Shown piece after piece: positions 35,404-44,959 of a stretch of 64,000 nucleotides of DNA (its first letter is position 1; every line of letters begins with the position of its first letter). The stretch is from Aurantiochytrium sp. KH105. Its lineage: Eukaryota; Sar; Bigyra; Thraustochytrida; Thraustochytriidae. Both the position numbers and the translations under genes were made by a program. A model generated the notes under the pieces. That model did not search any database, was not told where the DNA came from, and saw nothing but the letters and a program-made list of their open reading frames with translations. Location of the stretch: positions 1-64,000 of the forward strand of contig BGKB01000127.1 in assembly GCA_003116975.1 (NCBI GenBank), read 5' to 3'.

Positions 35404-38112
35404 ATGCTGGCCGTACCGCTGAAAGAGACCAAGGGCCTGGACTGGTCAGGACCCCTGCGCACGTACATCTCGAGTAACTACAGCCCCGAGGAGCTCGACA
35501 AGCATGCGAGCTCGATCCAGCGTCTGAGCACAACCCGCGAGAGAGTGGCCAATGCGACCGGTGCCGGCGACAGCTCCGTGGAGGCCATGGAGAGCTACCT
35601 GACGATGCTCGGGGACGTCGAGCCCCGCTTTCCCCTCGGCGAAGGCGGCCTCAAGCTGACCTTTGTCTGGTACGATGCCCTGCGACCCACAAAGAAGTTG
35701 AGCATGACCCAATTCGAATTTGAACGCGCGAGCGTTCTCTTCAATTTGGCCGCTGTGCTCTCACATCAGGGCATGGTGCAAGATCGCAGCGACATGGGCG
35801 GCTTGAAAAAGGCTTGCGCCTTTTTCCAGCGCGCGGCCGGCATCTTTTTCCACTTGCGCGATAACGTCGTCGGCCATCGTCTGCTCGGCCCCACGCTCAC
35901 GGACATGTCTCCCGATGGCCTCGAAATGCTCACCAACCTGATGCTGGCCCAGGCGCAAGCATGCTTTTACGAAAAGGCCATCCGCGATGAACTCAAGCCC
36001 GCCATTCTCAGCAAACTGTCCTCGCAGGCCTGCGAGTGGTACGGCTGCGCCCTCGAGGCCGCTTCGTCCTCGACGCTCGCGGCCACCCTTGACCCAACCT
36101 GGGCCGTTCATCTTGATTTCCAGCACAAGTGCTTTCAGGCCTCGACCCAGTTCCAGTACGCCAAAGTTGTTCATGAAGTCGCAGAGGAGACGACCGAGGG
36201 ATATGGCGAGGAGATCTCGCGCCTTGGGCTCGCCAGTCAACTCTGTGAGGAGGCCATTTACGCTGGCCAAAAGGGCCGCCTGCCGGGTTCCATGCTGGAG
36301 ACGGTGCGCCATCTTCGCCAAGTGATTCACAGTCGCCTCGACGATGCCTCGGATGACAACAACCGCATCTACATGCAGCCCATTCCGCCCGCAAGGTCTC
36401 TTTCGACGCCACCCATGGCCGCACTCGCCAAACCAATCGCCCCCCCTGATCACCTTGCCTATACGGCCGACATTTCCCAAACGTTGCGTCGGGGTAGCGA
36501 CGTGTACGAGGAGGCGCTCTTCGCAGGCCTGCTTCCTGTCGTCATGCAAGAGGCCGACACCCTGTACAAGAGCCGGCTCACGCACATGGTCGAAGAGTTT
36601 GGAAACAAGGTGCAGGACGCCACAGAGACGGTGAAGCTCCGCCTTTCCGAAGCGGGCCTTCCTGCCGCTGTAGAGGCAGGTGACGCCTCGCAAGACGGCA
36701 TTCCCGAAGCTGTCTGGACCCGTATCGAGAGCGGCGTACTTTCACGTGGAGGCGTGTCGGGTCTGCAAGGTTCTCTTCGGGACAACGATGCGCTTGCAGC
36801 CAAGTCCGGCGAGGAGCTTCGCTCGATCGAAGCCAAACTCCAAGAGGAGGAGCAAGAGGATGCAGCGTGCCGCTCGGCGTGGGGCGAGCTCTGGACAATC
36901 ACGCCCTCGGCCAACTTGAGCTTGCACATGCGGGGCGACGTTTCGCGCTACAAGAGTCTCGTCGCCGAGGCTCATGCTTCGGACGGAGTTTTGCGCGAGA
37001 AGCTTTCGGCGTCCAAAAACAAAACGGAAATCCTCAGCTACAGCCGCTCGAACCTCGACCGCATGTTCCCTTCTTCGGATGAAGTTGACGATAATCCGGA
37101 TGTCGAGGCCACGCGCACGGACCTTGCGCTCATGCTCGTGGACTTGGGCGCCAGCATTCAGGAACTCGAGGGTCTGCAGGGCCAACTTGTCGACGAAACC
37201 GCGTCAGACTCAATCGCGGCTGCAATGATGAGTGCGCCCGGCGGCGCCAGTGCGATTGCGGCCAGCGAGTCAAAGCTTTCCAAGCTTATCGACAGCGAGA
37301 TGCACAAGTACGATCAAATGCTCGAAGAGATGGAGCATCGAATCGATGATCTTCCGGCGATGCTCAGCAAAGTTCTGGATCTCAACTTTGAGTTTTCAAA
37401 AATGCGTGGACAGTCCGAAGGATCGATCAAGCGCGAGGGTCTCATCGCTGAGATTGACCAAGCCATTGAGGCCTTTGACGAGCTCGCCACCTACATTCTT
37501 GAAGGCGAAAAGTTCTATCTGAACCTTTCGGGTCGCATCGAGCAGCTGAGAACGACCGCCATGGACCATTGCTACGTCCGCGAGCTGCAGCGGAAGGAAC
37601 TCGAGACCGAGCTTTCCTCCCGTTTCGGTGGCGGTCCTCCTTCTGCACAGCAGCAGCAACAGCAGCAGCAGCGGCAGCCGCAGGGGGCGTATCCGGGCAT
37701 GGACCGTCCTGGCTACAACCGAATGCAGTCGCAGCCTCTCATGACACCCTATGCAGTGGGCTCCGCGGGTGATGGTGCTGCGCAAGCCTTTCCTATGGGC
37801 CGGTCTGCTGTACAGACCGTCCCCGCGATGCCGGCGTACCCCATGGATGGTGGTGGATCCGCGCCTATGGCGGCCCAGGTAAGCGCTCCACCACCTCCCT
37901 CGTACTCGAGCGCGACGGGAGGCAGTACCGGCGATGCCGCCAAAATCGCGCAAATGCGTGCCGCACTAGGAAATTCTGTTTCTGATGAGCGCTTAGCAGA
38001 AGCTCTCGATGGTGCTGGTGGAGATGTCAACCGTGCGATCAATCACATTCTTGGTGCAGAGCCTTCGCCTTCGAGCAAGCGAACCTCAAAGAAGCGCTTT
38101 GGCTGGAGGTAA
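35404..38112 (+). CDS. BRO1-domain ALIX-like ESCRT-associated protein with C-terminal UBA-like domain (902 aa)
   Basis: Likely links cargo or membranes to ESCRT-III in endosomal sorting. The start MLAVPLKETKGLDW opens a BRO1 domain directly (about 1-365; typical ATVLFNLA-like segment reads RASVLFNLAAVLSHQG, and FYEKAIRDELKPAILSKLS follows). A coiled-coil V-domain-like region covers about 370-730 (YKSRLTHMVEEFGNKVQ; MLEEMEHRIDDLPAMLSKV). The C-terminal part is Gln-rich (CAG-encoded run near 37650), then Pro/Gly/Met-rich. Residues about 845-885 look like a UBA fold (MRAALGNSVSDERLAEAL...GGDVNRAINHIL), which animal ALIX lacks. The in-frame extension upstream of 35404 is repeat-rich leader. Confidence 0.85.
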   Translation: MLAVPLKETKGLDWSGPLRTYISSNYSPEELDKHASSIQRLSTTRERVANATGAGDSSVEAMESYLTMLGDVEPRFPLGEGGLKLTFVWYDALRPTKKLSMTQFEFERASVLFNLAAVLSHQGMVQDRSDMGGLKKACAFFQRAAGIFFHLRDNVVGHRLLGPTLTDMSPDGLEMLTNLMLAQAQACFYEKAIRDELKPAILSKLSSQACEWYGCALEAASSSTLAATLDPTWAVHLDFQHKCFQASTQFQYAKVVHEVAEETTEGYGEEISRLGLASQLCEEAIYAGQKGRLPGSMLETVRHLRQVIHSRLDDASDDNNRIYMQPIPPARSLSTPPMAALAKPIAPPDHLAYTADISQTLRRGSDVYEEALFAGLLPVVMQEADTLYKSRLTHMVEEFGNKVQDATETVKLRLSEAGLPAAVEAGDASQDGIPEAVWTRIESGVLSRGGVSGLQGSLRDNDALAAKSGEELRSIEAKLQEEEQEDAACRSAWGELWTITPSANLSLHMRGDVSRYKSLVAEAHASDGVLREKLSASKNKTEILSYSRSNLDRMFPSSDEVDDNPDVEATRTDLALMLVDLGASIQELEGLQGQLVDETASDSIAAAMMSAPGGASAIAASESKLSKLIDSEMHKYDQMLEEMEHRIDDLPAMLSKVLDLNFEFSKMRGQSEGSIKREGLIAEIDQAIEAFDELATYILEGEKFYLNLSGRIEQLRTTAMDHCYVRELQRKELETELSSRFGGGPPSAQQQQQQQQRQPQGAYPGMDRPGYNRMQSQPLMTPYAVGSAGDGAAQAFPMGRSAVQTVPAMPAYPMDGGGSAPMAAQVSAPPPPSYSSATGGSTGDAAKIAQMRAALGNSVSDERLAEALDGAGGDVNRAINHILGAEPSPSSKRTSKKRFGWR

Positions 38113-38523
38113 ACTCTTCTTCTCTCACACACTTACATCTTAGCTCTTGCCACACACGCGCGGCGGAAACCTCATTTACTGTCAGGCTGGGTGAGGGCTC
38201 TTTCTTTTTTTCCCCAAAAATTAATTCTTTGTGAAGTTTATGCTTTTCTCTTTGTTCCTCAAGATCCCCCAAAGCCTTGCCGATTTCTGACGCTGTCCCT
38301 TTTATTCCTCGACTCCAAAACGCCTCGTCGATTTTCAGCTGTGTCCCATTGCTCTGTCCTCTGACGAGATGGGCATCACTGAAGGCAGTATACGTACAAC
38401 CAATACGCATTCATACGAATCGTGGGTTACGATGAGCCAAAGCGCACATCTGTGTCCGCCAAACTTCAAATCACAGTCTGGTCGCAGACTGGACAAAGCG
38501 TGAACACGAACTTGCGAACGAAA
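38113..38523. other. Short spacer between BRO1/ALIX and SDR genes
   Basis: About 410 bp without a gene; it must hold the 3' end of the BRO1 gene and the promoter of the SDR gene. The SDR frame is open from 38422, but the added 34 residues do not resemble the family. Confidence 0.6.
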
Positions 38524-39573
38524 ATGGCACAGACGCAGCAGCATCACAGCGCGGTGCGTCGCCTCTTGCGCAGCGCGCTGTCAGACACGCGCGCGGTTGT
38601 GCGCGCTCTTCTGGCATGGGCTTTCCTTGTGCTCGCAAGGAAAGCTTTTCGCGTACTCCGTGCCAAGCGAGCTCTCCAAGTCTCGGGTAAAGGCAAGACT
38701 GCCGTGGTCACAGGTGGTGCCTCGGGCGTGGGGCGCAGCACGGTCGAGCTCCTCGCACGACAAGGATGGCGCGTGTACTGCGTCGATATCAATGAAGCAA
38801 ATCTCGCCACGGTAGACCGGGACCTCCGCGAGCAGGCTGGCCTTGACGTGCGCACAGCTCGCACGAATGTCACTAGTCTCGAGTCCTGCGAGGCGCTGCG
38901 CGACCGCGTCACGGAAGAGCTCAAGAGCGATGCTGACCGACCCGGCCTTGACCTTCTCATCAACTGCGCTGCTGTCGCTTTCGTTGGTCCAGTTCTCAGT
39001 TGCCCTTGGACACAGATTGAGATGCAAATGCAAGTCAACCTTATGGGCCCGATCCGCATGTGTACCGCCTTCAAAGACACCCTCTTGGCGAGCGCCCATT
39101 CAAGTGCCATCGTCAATGTGGGAAGTATTTCGGGCTGCACTGCTTGGCCATGGCAGTGCGCCTATTCGTCGACCAAGGCTGGCTTGCTTGGCTTTGCTGA
39201 GACCCTGCGTCGAGAAATCGTCGCGTCGGGCCGAAGGCTCAGAGTTCACACGATTAATCCTGGCCCGATCGACACGCCTCTTGTTGCCGCACAGTCTGAA
39301 GCCGGAAAGCTCTGGCTCTCCGAGAATGCAAACGACACTTTTGCGGATGCCATGGCCGCGACGGACGCACGCCACGATGGAGCTATGAGCATCAAGAACC
39401 GTTGGGTCTTTCTGGGCCCCGATGATGTGGCCAAAGCACTCGTCGCTGTCGCCAACGATCCTCTCTCGCCGTCCGTGTCGACGGTTGTCGCGCCCTTGTT
39501 TTGGCCCATCTATTCTCTTTTGCTCACCCTGCCCGAATCATGGGGAGACGCGCTCATGACGACGAACTTGTGA
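38524..39573 (+). CDS. Membrane-anchored short-chain dehydrogenase/reductase (349 aa)
   Basis: Classical SDR. The nucleotide-binding motif TGGASGVGRS lies at about residues 60-69, the structural NCAA motif near 150, the catalytic serine in VGSISG near 202, and the YxxxK pair in YSSTKAG near 216-222. Residues about 20-45 (VVRALLAWAFLVLARKAFRVL) form a hydrophobic N-terminal anchor as in retinol and 17-beta-hydroxysteroid dehydrogenase-like SDRs of the ER or lipid droplets. The aspartate at the end of beta-2 (YCVDINEAN) suggests NAD(H) preference. The substrate is unknown. Its 3' end converges with the methyltransferase gene, 126 bp away. Confidence 0.88.
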   Translation: MAQTQQHHSAVRRLLRSALSDTRAVVRALLAWAFLVLARKAFRVLRAKRALQVSGKGKTAVVTGGASGVGRSTVELLARQGWRVYCVDINEANLATVDRDLREQAGLDVRTARTNVTSLESCEALRDRVTEELKSDADRPGLDLLINCAAVAFVGPVLSCPWTQIEMQMQVNLMGPIRMCTAFKDTLLASAHSSAIVNVGSISGCTAWPWQCAYSSTKAGLLGFAETLRREIVASGRRLRVHTINPGPIDTPLVAAQSEAGKLWLSENANDTFADAMAATDARHDGAMSIKNRWVFLGPDDVAKALVAVANDPLSPSVSTVVAPLFWPIYSLLLTLPESWGDALMTTNL

Positions 39574-39699
39574 GTCTCGTGGCGCAAGAGATGCAAGCCC
39601 GCAGCGATTTTCTGCTGCTACTGCTGATGGTGGTGATAGTAGTGGTGGTGGTGGTGGCAATATAAAAAGTAAAAATGATTCACATCCATGTAATACACC

Positions 39700-40974
39700 T
39701 TATGAGTCTGCGTCGTCGCAGACGACTGGCGTCTCGCGCTTGTGGATAATTTTAATCGTTACGTCAAGACCGCCGCACTGCGCGCGCCACTGCTCGCTCG
39801 TACACGTCTTCCCAGGTGGATTACACGATTCGATGTTGCGCAAGTCTCCGGAGAGCAGCACCGCCGCTCCGCCCCACACCATCGTCCGATCGAGCTCTTT
39901 GACGAGGTCCACGTAAAGCGTCTTGTTTTGCTTGCGACTGCCGCACTTTTTTCCAAATGGAAGGTCGCAGGCCGCACGGTGCACAACGCCTTCGCGCAGC
40001 GGTAAACGGCGCGCATCCCACTGCACAACGTCCAGATATGCGTGCATGGGCGAAGCGTCCGCATTGCGGCGCGCCTTTTGCACGCTGAGCGGATCCTTTT
40101 CGCCAGAGATGCAAAACAGTTGACCGGCATAAGAGTGCGACGCAACCTCGGGAATTGTTCCACAGCCGGCCATGGGGTCGATAAAGATCTCGGCAGGCTG
40201 CGGACGGGAGAGCACAGCCATGGCGTGTGCCGCGGACGGTCGCAATGGGGTGAGCACACGCTCGCGCTCGTACGGCAACAAGAGATTAGACCACACAAGC
40301 TCGTCGGTGAGTTTCACGCCCAAGAAAAGAATGTCATCCGAGACACGCGCCATGATGGACACATTTGGATCCTCGAGCACGCCCTCCCAGTCCGGCAAGA
40401 GCGGGTCCAGACCCTTGAAGACCGGAAGACCAATGTCCGTGCTGGTAAATTGATGCTTGGGCTTACCAAAGCGTTTGCGAAAGATGCGAAATTTGGCACC
40501 CCGCGCAGACTCTTTGACAGAAACGCCACGCACGCGCCAAGCTGCCTCCTTTGCGGCCTCCCAGCACGCGGGGTCTGTTTCTGCCGCCGCGCGGCGCAGC
40601 GCATCAAGCGCCTCTTCCTTGGGCATTTGCGCCAATCCTGCGATACGCACCGCGGTCACTAGGGCGTACGCGTTTTCCACGCTGCGCAATTTACTTGCGG
40701 CCTCCTGCGTCAGACAGTCAAAGGAGTCGAGCGCCGCGAAGACGAAACCTTTGTCCTCGAGTAGCTCGGCCCTCGGTTTGCCCAGCGTTGCCTCAAGCTC
40801 CTCTGCGGCCACGCGCTCGAACCCAAATTGGGTCGTCACGTACACACCGCGTCCTGCTCGCGCCACGCGCGCAGCCGTAGTCAGCTTCTCGTCCTCATTC
40901 TGGCCCGAAGCTGTCGCCGTCGTTTTCGTCGTCGTTGTCGTCGTCGTCGTGGCCATGGCCGCCATGGCCGCCAT
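39700..40974 (-). CDS. THUMP-domain RNA methyltransferase, THUMPD2/3 (TRM14)-like (424 aa)
   Basis: Probable S-adenosylmethionine-dependent guanosine N2-methyltransferase of tRNA or snRNA. After a Thr-rich ACG-repeat-encoded N-terminus (MAAMAAMATTT) comes YVTTQFGFERVAAEEL, typical of the THUMPD2/3 N-terminal domain, and a THUMP-like region (about 120-230). The catalytic domain contains motif I as DPMAGCGTIPEVA (from residue 266) and motif IV as CDLPFGKK (about 336-343, D-L-P-F in place of N-P-P-Y). The start is the first of three ATGs (40974); the frame is open further but overlaps the end of the upstream gene, whose stop is 107 bp away on the same strand. Confidence 0.85.
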   Translation of the reverse strand: MAAMAAMATTTTTTTTKTTATASGQNEDEKLTTAARVARAGRGVYVTTQFGFERVAAEELEATLGKPRAELLEDKGFVFAALDSFDCLTQEAASKLRSVENAYALVTAVRIAGLAQMPKEEALDALRRAAAETDPACWEAAKEAAWRVRGVSVKESARGAKFRIFRKRFGKPKHQFTSTDIGLPVFKGLDPLLPDWEGVLEDPNVSIMARVSDDILFLGVKLTDELVWSNLLLPYERERVLTPLRPSAAHAMAVLSRPQPAEIFIDPMAGCGTIPEVASHSYAGQLFCISGEKDPLSVQKARRNADASPMHAYLDVVQWDARRLPLREGVVHRAACDLPFGKKCGSRKQNKTLYVDLVKELDRTMVWGGAAVLLSGDLRNIESCNPPGKTCTSEQWRAQCGGLDVTIKIIHKRETPVVCDDADS

Positions 40975-41080
40975 GGACCGCCTGGACACAACGCTCGCCC
41001 CCAAAAGAGAATACGCGGCGTCCGGACGGGCGAGTGTGCAAGCGGCTGGGCGACTTGCGGCACGCAATAGTGCGCCAGGC

Positions 41081-43519
41081 CTAGCGCAGCGTCGAGTACA
41101 CGGCGAGGTGGCTGCGCAGCATTCGGTCTTTGCGCTGCTCGTGGAGCGCCTGCTCCTCCGGCGAGAGCGCCGTCCCCGGGGGCGCTGCCATGGCCCTCTC
41201 GCTGCCGCTCGAGGGCTCCGCGGGCTCCGCGGGCTCCGTGTCGGCGCCCGCGGCCGCCTTGAGCCGCCGCAGGTGCGCCAGCGAGGGCGGAGGCCGCCGC
41301 CGCCGCGCTGCCGCCGCGCTCTCGGCCTCGGCTGCCAGAGGGGACTCTTGCGGCGGCGGCGGGGACTCCTTCTCCTCCAGCGTGCGCGGGGACTGCCACG
41401 AGTAGTACGAGCTCGAAGTGTCCCCGCACGAGCTCGTCCCGTCCGCGTCGCCTGCGTCCGCTCCCTTTGGCTCTGCGGAGGATCTCGACTTTCTGCGGGA
41501 GGACTTGGACCTCCGGCTGCGCGAGGCCGACTTTGAGGATTTCTTCTTTCGCGAGCCTCTGGCCTCCGGGAGGTCCTCGTCGTCTTCGTCCGCATCACCG
41601 CGGTTGTACGCGCCCCCGGGGGTCGTTTTGGAACGACGAGAAGGAGAACTGGCCTCGAGCGCATGGTTGTCGGTTAGGTCCTTTTCATCCTCGTCTGTGT
41701 CGCCGCGATTGTAGGTATTGCGAGGAGTTGATACTCTTCGTCCGCGCAAAGCCTGCCCGCCGCCAGCGAGCTCTTCCTCATCTTCCTCGCTGTTGCCTCG
41801 ATCATAGATTTCCTGAGGTGGAGTTTTCATCTTGGATTTTCGCCTTGATGATGGCTGCATCAGATCCTCTTCATCCTCTTCACTGTGGCCTTGATCAAAG
41901 GATTCTTGAGGAGGATGAGCTTTGATCTTTGCTTTTTGCCCCAAAGGTGATTGCCAAAAATCCTCTTCGTCTTCTCCACTGTTGTCCCGATCAAAGGTAT
42001 CCTGAGATGGTGTCTTGGTTTTGTGCTTTTCGCTCTCAGCACGATCGCGTGACTTGCGAGAACTTTTCTTTTTTCGGTGCTGCTTCGACCTGCGTCCCGA
42101 GAGATTTCCCTCGTCCTCGTCGCTGTCGCCTTGATCGAATAGATTACGAGATGGTCTTTCTTCTGCATCCTCTTGAAGCGATTTGCGAGATTCCTTCTTT
42201 CTGTGCCGGCGATGCTTTGACTTGCGCTTGGAAGAGTCTCGCATCAGATCTTCGTCATCCTCCTCACTGTCGCCTCGGTCGTACGCATCGCGAGGGAGTT
42301 CTACTTCTTGTTCTTGTTCTTGGTCTTGGTCTTGTTCTTCTTCCTCTTCGCTTTCTTTGCCATGATTATCGTCATTTTCTTCCTCATCACTATCGTTTCG
42401 ATCGTACGAGTCTCGAGAAGACTTCTTTTCTCGATACTTTGACTTGCGTCTCGAGGAGGTAGAATCTTCAGATCCGGCAAGGTGCGAATCTTTTTCCTTT
42501 TTCCGACGGTCAGAATTTCGTCGCAAAGAATGGCTCTTGCGATCCTTCGAACACTCTACGCCACGCTCATGCGAATGGCGAGAACCTTTCTTTTTCTTTT
42601 CTCGGTGCTTGGACTTTTGCCGCGCAGAAGACGTTGATGATCTTGCAGCGCTGACTGGCACGTGATCGACAGAGTCATTTTCACTTCCAATACCAATCTC
42701 GTTCTCGCCAGGAACGGGACTTGGCGTCTCGGACTTTGCGTCGGAGTCGTGGCGTTCTTTCTTGGCATTGACGGAGAGAATTCGAAACGAGGCTCTCCAG
42801 AGTTCGACGGTGGTCTCCTCCTCGCCGCTTGGAGCATCCGCCGCGCAGTCGATGGAGATTATGCGGTTTGCTGGCTTGTCTTTGGCGCCCCGAAGGATCA
42901 CATTGAAGATGTTCTTTCCTTGAGAAGACTGTGAAATCTCATGGCCTCGCATATCCAAGACAATACCTGATGGCCCAAGGGCCGTGGGACCTTTCACGCG
43001 TAATGCAAAGCCCTCAATGGATGCGCGCGCAGGGAGCCACGAATCGTGCTTGGAGCCGGCAATCATCACGCGAACAGGCCCTTTTGTTCGCAGCACGTGG
43101 AAGGGCAGAGCTTGCACAATGCAACGTGAGCGGGAAGTTTGCTCATCTTGATATGCAGTCCACGGGTGCCCTCGGCCTGCACCTACTTCGGTTTGACACG
43201 TCCATTTGCAGGTGCCGTAAAGCACCATGTCTTTTCCGGCGCCAAGTACCCACCCTCTGCGTCCAGCAATGGTGACTCTACAAATGACAAGGCCATCTGC
43301 GTGACAATAAACGGGCGCGCCATTGTGCGCAACGCCTTGCAGACGCTCGAATATCCCGTCGCACTCGCAGTCCTTGGAACCTTTCACGAGGAGATAGCTC
43401 GGCCATGCCAGGACCTCAGACTCTGACGACGAGACGCGCGACCTGCTTGCTCGCGAGGTTTGAGGGGGTGAAAGCGCGAGACCAACTTTGCCAAGTTGCT
43501 GAGCACTTGGGCAATACAT
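41081..43519 (-). CDS. Unrecognised protein with eight acidic DRGDSEEDEEDL-type repeats (812 aa)
   Basis: I do not recognise the family. Residues about 35-250 look globular and include GRRGWVLGAGKDMVLYG and several Cys and Trp, resembling loosely the small Trp-Gly domains common in protists. From about residue 290 the protein is highly charged: basic KSKHREKKK/RRKSK blocks alternate with eight acidic units of the pattern [Y/F]-[D/N]-[R/Q]-G-[D/N]-[S/T]-[E/D]-E-D-E-E-D-L, each a likely casein kinase 2 site, spaced about 35-50 residues. The C-terminus is Pro/Ala-rich and ends SHLAVYSTLR. Composition suggests a nuclear, RNA- or chromatin-associated disordered scaffold; this is inference. The start could also be 43633 (38 more codons). 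Confidence 0.75.
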   Translation of the reverse strand: MYCPSAQQLGKVGLALSPPQTSRASRSRVSSSESEVLAWPSYLLVKGSKDCECDGIFERLQGVAHNGAPVYCHADGLVICRVTIAGRRGWVLGAGKDMVLYGTCKWTCQTEVGAGRGHPWTAYQDEQTSRSRCIVQALPFHVLRTKGPVRVMIAGSKHDSWLPARASIEGFALRVKGPTALGPSGIVLDMRGHEISQSSQGKNIFNVILRGAKDKPANRIISIDCAADAPSGEEETTVELWRASFRILSVNAKKERHDSDAKSETPSPVPGENEIGIGSENDSVDHVPVSAARSSTSSARQKSKHREKKKKGSRHSHERGVECSKDRKSHSLRRNSDRRKKEKDSHLAGSEDSTSSRRKSKYREKKSSRDSYDRNDSDEEENDDNHGKESEEEEEQDQDQEQEQEVELPRDAYDRGDSEEDDEDLMRDSSKRKSKHRRHRKKESRKSLQEDAEERPSRNLFDQGDSDEDEGNLSGRRSKQHRKKKSSRKSRDRAESEKHKTKTPSQDTFDRDNSGEDEEDFWQSPLGQKAKIKAHPPQESFDQGHSEEDEEDLMQPSSRRKSKMKTPPQEIYDRGNSEEDEEELAGGGQALRGRRVSTPRNTYNRGDTDEDEKDLTDNHALEASSPSRRSKTTPGGAYNRGDADEDDEDLPEARGSRKKKSSKSASRSRRSKSSRRKSRSSAEPKGADAGDADGTSSCGDTSSSYYSWQSPRTLEEKESPPPPQESPLAAEAESAAAARRRRPPPSLAHLRRLKAAAGADTEPAEPAEPSSGSERAMAAPPGTALSPEEQALHEQRKDRMLRSHLAVYSTLR

Positions 43520-44347
43520 GGTCTGGTGTGCCTTGTTCGATGGAGCAAGACCCGAAGCTCGGGCTACACGTTGCCGACGCAAAGAACAGCTTGGCGTCGC
43601 CCGGATGCGCCTCCCAGCTCTTTCCACACGCACCGAGTCTGCCTCTCGTGCCCCTGCGCTCTACTGCTTTCTCAACAACTACGCGTCCCCCTGCCGATCG
43701 CGCACGGTTCTTCGGTCTTTGCAGTCCAGCCTCGCAGCTAAGCTTGATACTCCTCTGGCTCCTTGACTAATTTCGCTTGTTTTCTCCGTCCGGATGCCCT
43801 CGTTCGCTTGCCCTGGACGGCTCACTCGCTCGACCTCCACCTGCAAGACGATGGACGTGCGCGTGGCAGCGGCCCGCGACGAGAAGCGCTCTCAATCACT
43901 CACAGTCAAGCAATCCATTTCGCCTCCCTCGCGCTTTTCCACGATCTACAGTTGTCTCACTAGTCCCAACTAGTTCCACCCTCTTCCCCCAATGTTCCGG
44001 GAGCGAGCTGCGCTTCCCCATTCGGTAGTTCTGGCTCCGCTAACATAGTCCCGGTACTTGCAGCCTGCGCCTACCGCACCGGACTCAGAGGCAAGGGTGT
44101 GCGTCGACAGGCCTGAGCCTCTGCGGCCGCCTGAGGAGCCCTTCCCGCGCGATAGGCGACTTGCCATGCTGGCAGCGTAAGTGGGCTATCCGCGCGCGCA
44201 AGTGGACCTTCCGGCGTTTGCGCGTGTTGCGGAGGCCGGACGGCGCCATCATGGATCCTCGCCTCCTCTTTTCCTCACCTATGCAAATTCAAATTCAAAT
44301 CTTCGCGAAGCCAGCTCAAGCAAGCAAAAGGTACGTGACCGTCCGCG

Positions 44348-44379
<32 letters not shown>

Positions 44380-44959
44380 GCCGTCGCCGGGCGCCCTCCC
44401 GCGCAGAACGCGCCTGCGCTCCCGCGCTCCCGCGCTCCCGCGCGCCGCCGCCGCGGCCGCTCCCGCGCAAGTCCGGATGCCTGCATGGCAGGGAGAGGCA
44501 GGGGCCGAGAGCTGTCCGATATGTATCCTCTTCACTCCGCTCCGCTCCGGGAGCCCGCCCGACCGCCGGCCCCGCGCGGGTCGGGCAGGGCGCGGCGGGG
44601 CCGCCGGCTGCGTGCGCGGCCCTTGCGCCTGCGAGCGCGCCAGCCCGCCCGCGAAGCAGGAGCGTGCGAGATCTTGATTCGTGCGCAGGAGAAATGACGG
44701 ACAGACGTCGCCCTCCTTCTTTCCTTCTCCTTTTTCGTGTTGGCCGGGATCGTACCCACGGGATGACCGTGGCGATGGATCGATCCACCGCGCCTTGGAC
44801 TCGTGTCCTCTACTTGTACTCGCGTGCGCGCGTGCGTGCGTGCGTGCAAGACGGACGTGGCGTCCGTGTCGAGATCGCAAGGAAGCGAGGCCTGGGAACC
44901 GCGGCACGCNAAACCCTCCAAACCTCCTCGCATACTCCAAAAAACCAACAACAAGCAAG
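43520..44959. other. Divergent spacer upstream of the aldolase gene, with one undetermined base
   Basis: No gene recognised. A (GCC)n run lies at about 44349-44375. Base 44910 is N. A CAAGCAAGCAAAAG|GTACGTG sequence at about 44318-44337 looks like a splice donor after a CAAG leader, so the aldolase may have a 5' UTR intron; the acceptor cannot be chosen reliably. The ATG at 44960 is preceded by CAACAACAAGCAAG. Confidence 0.5.
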
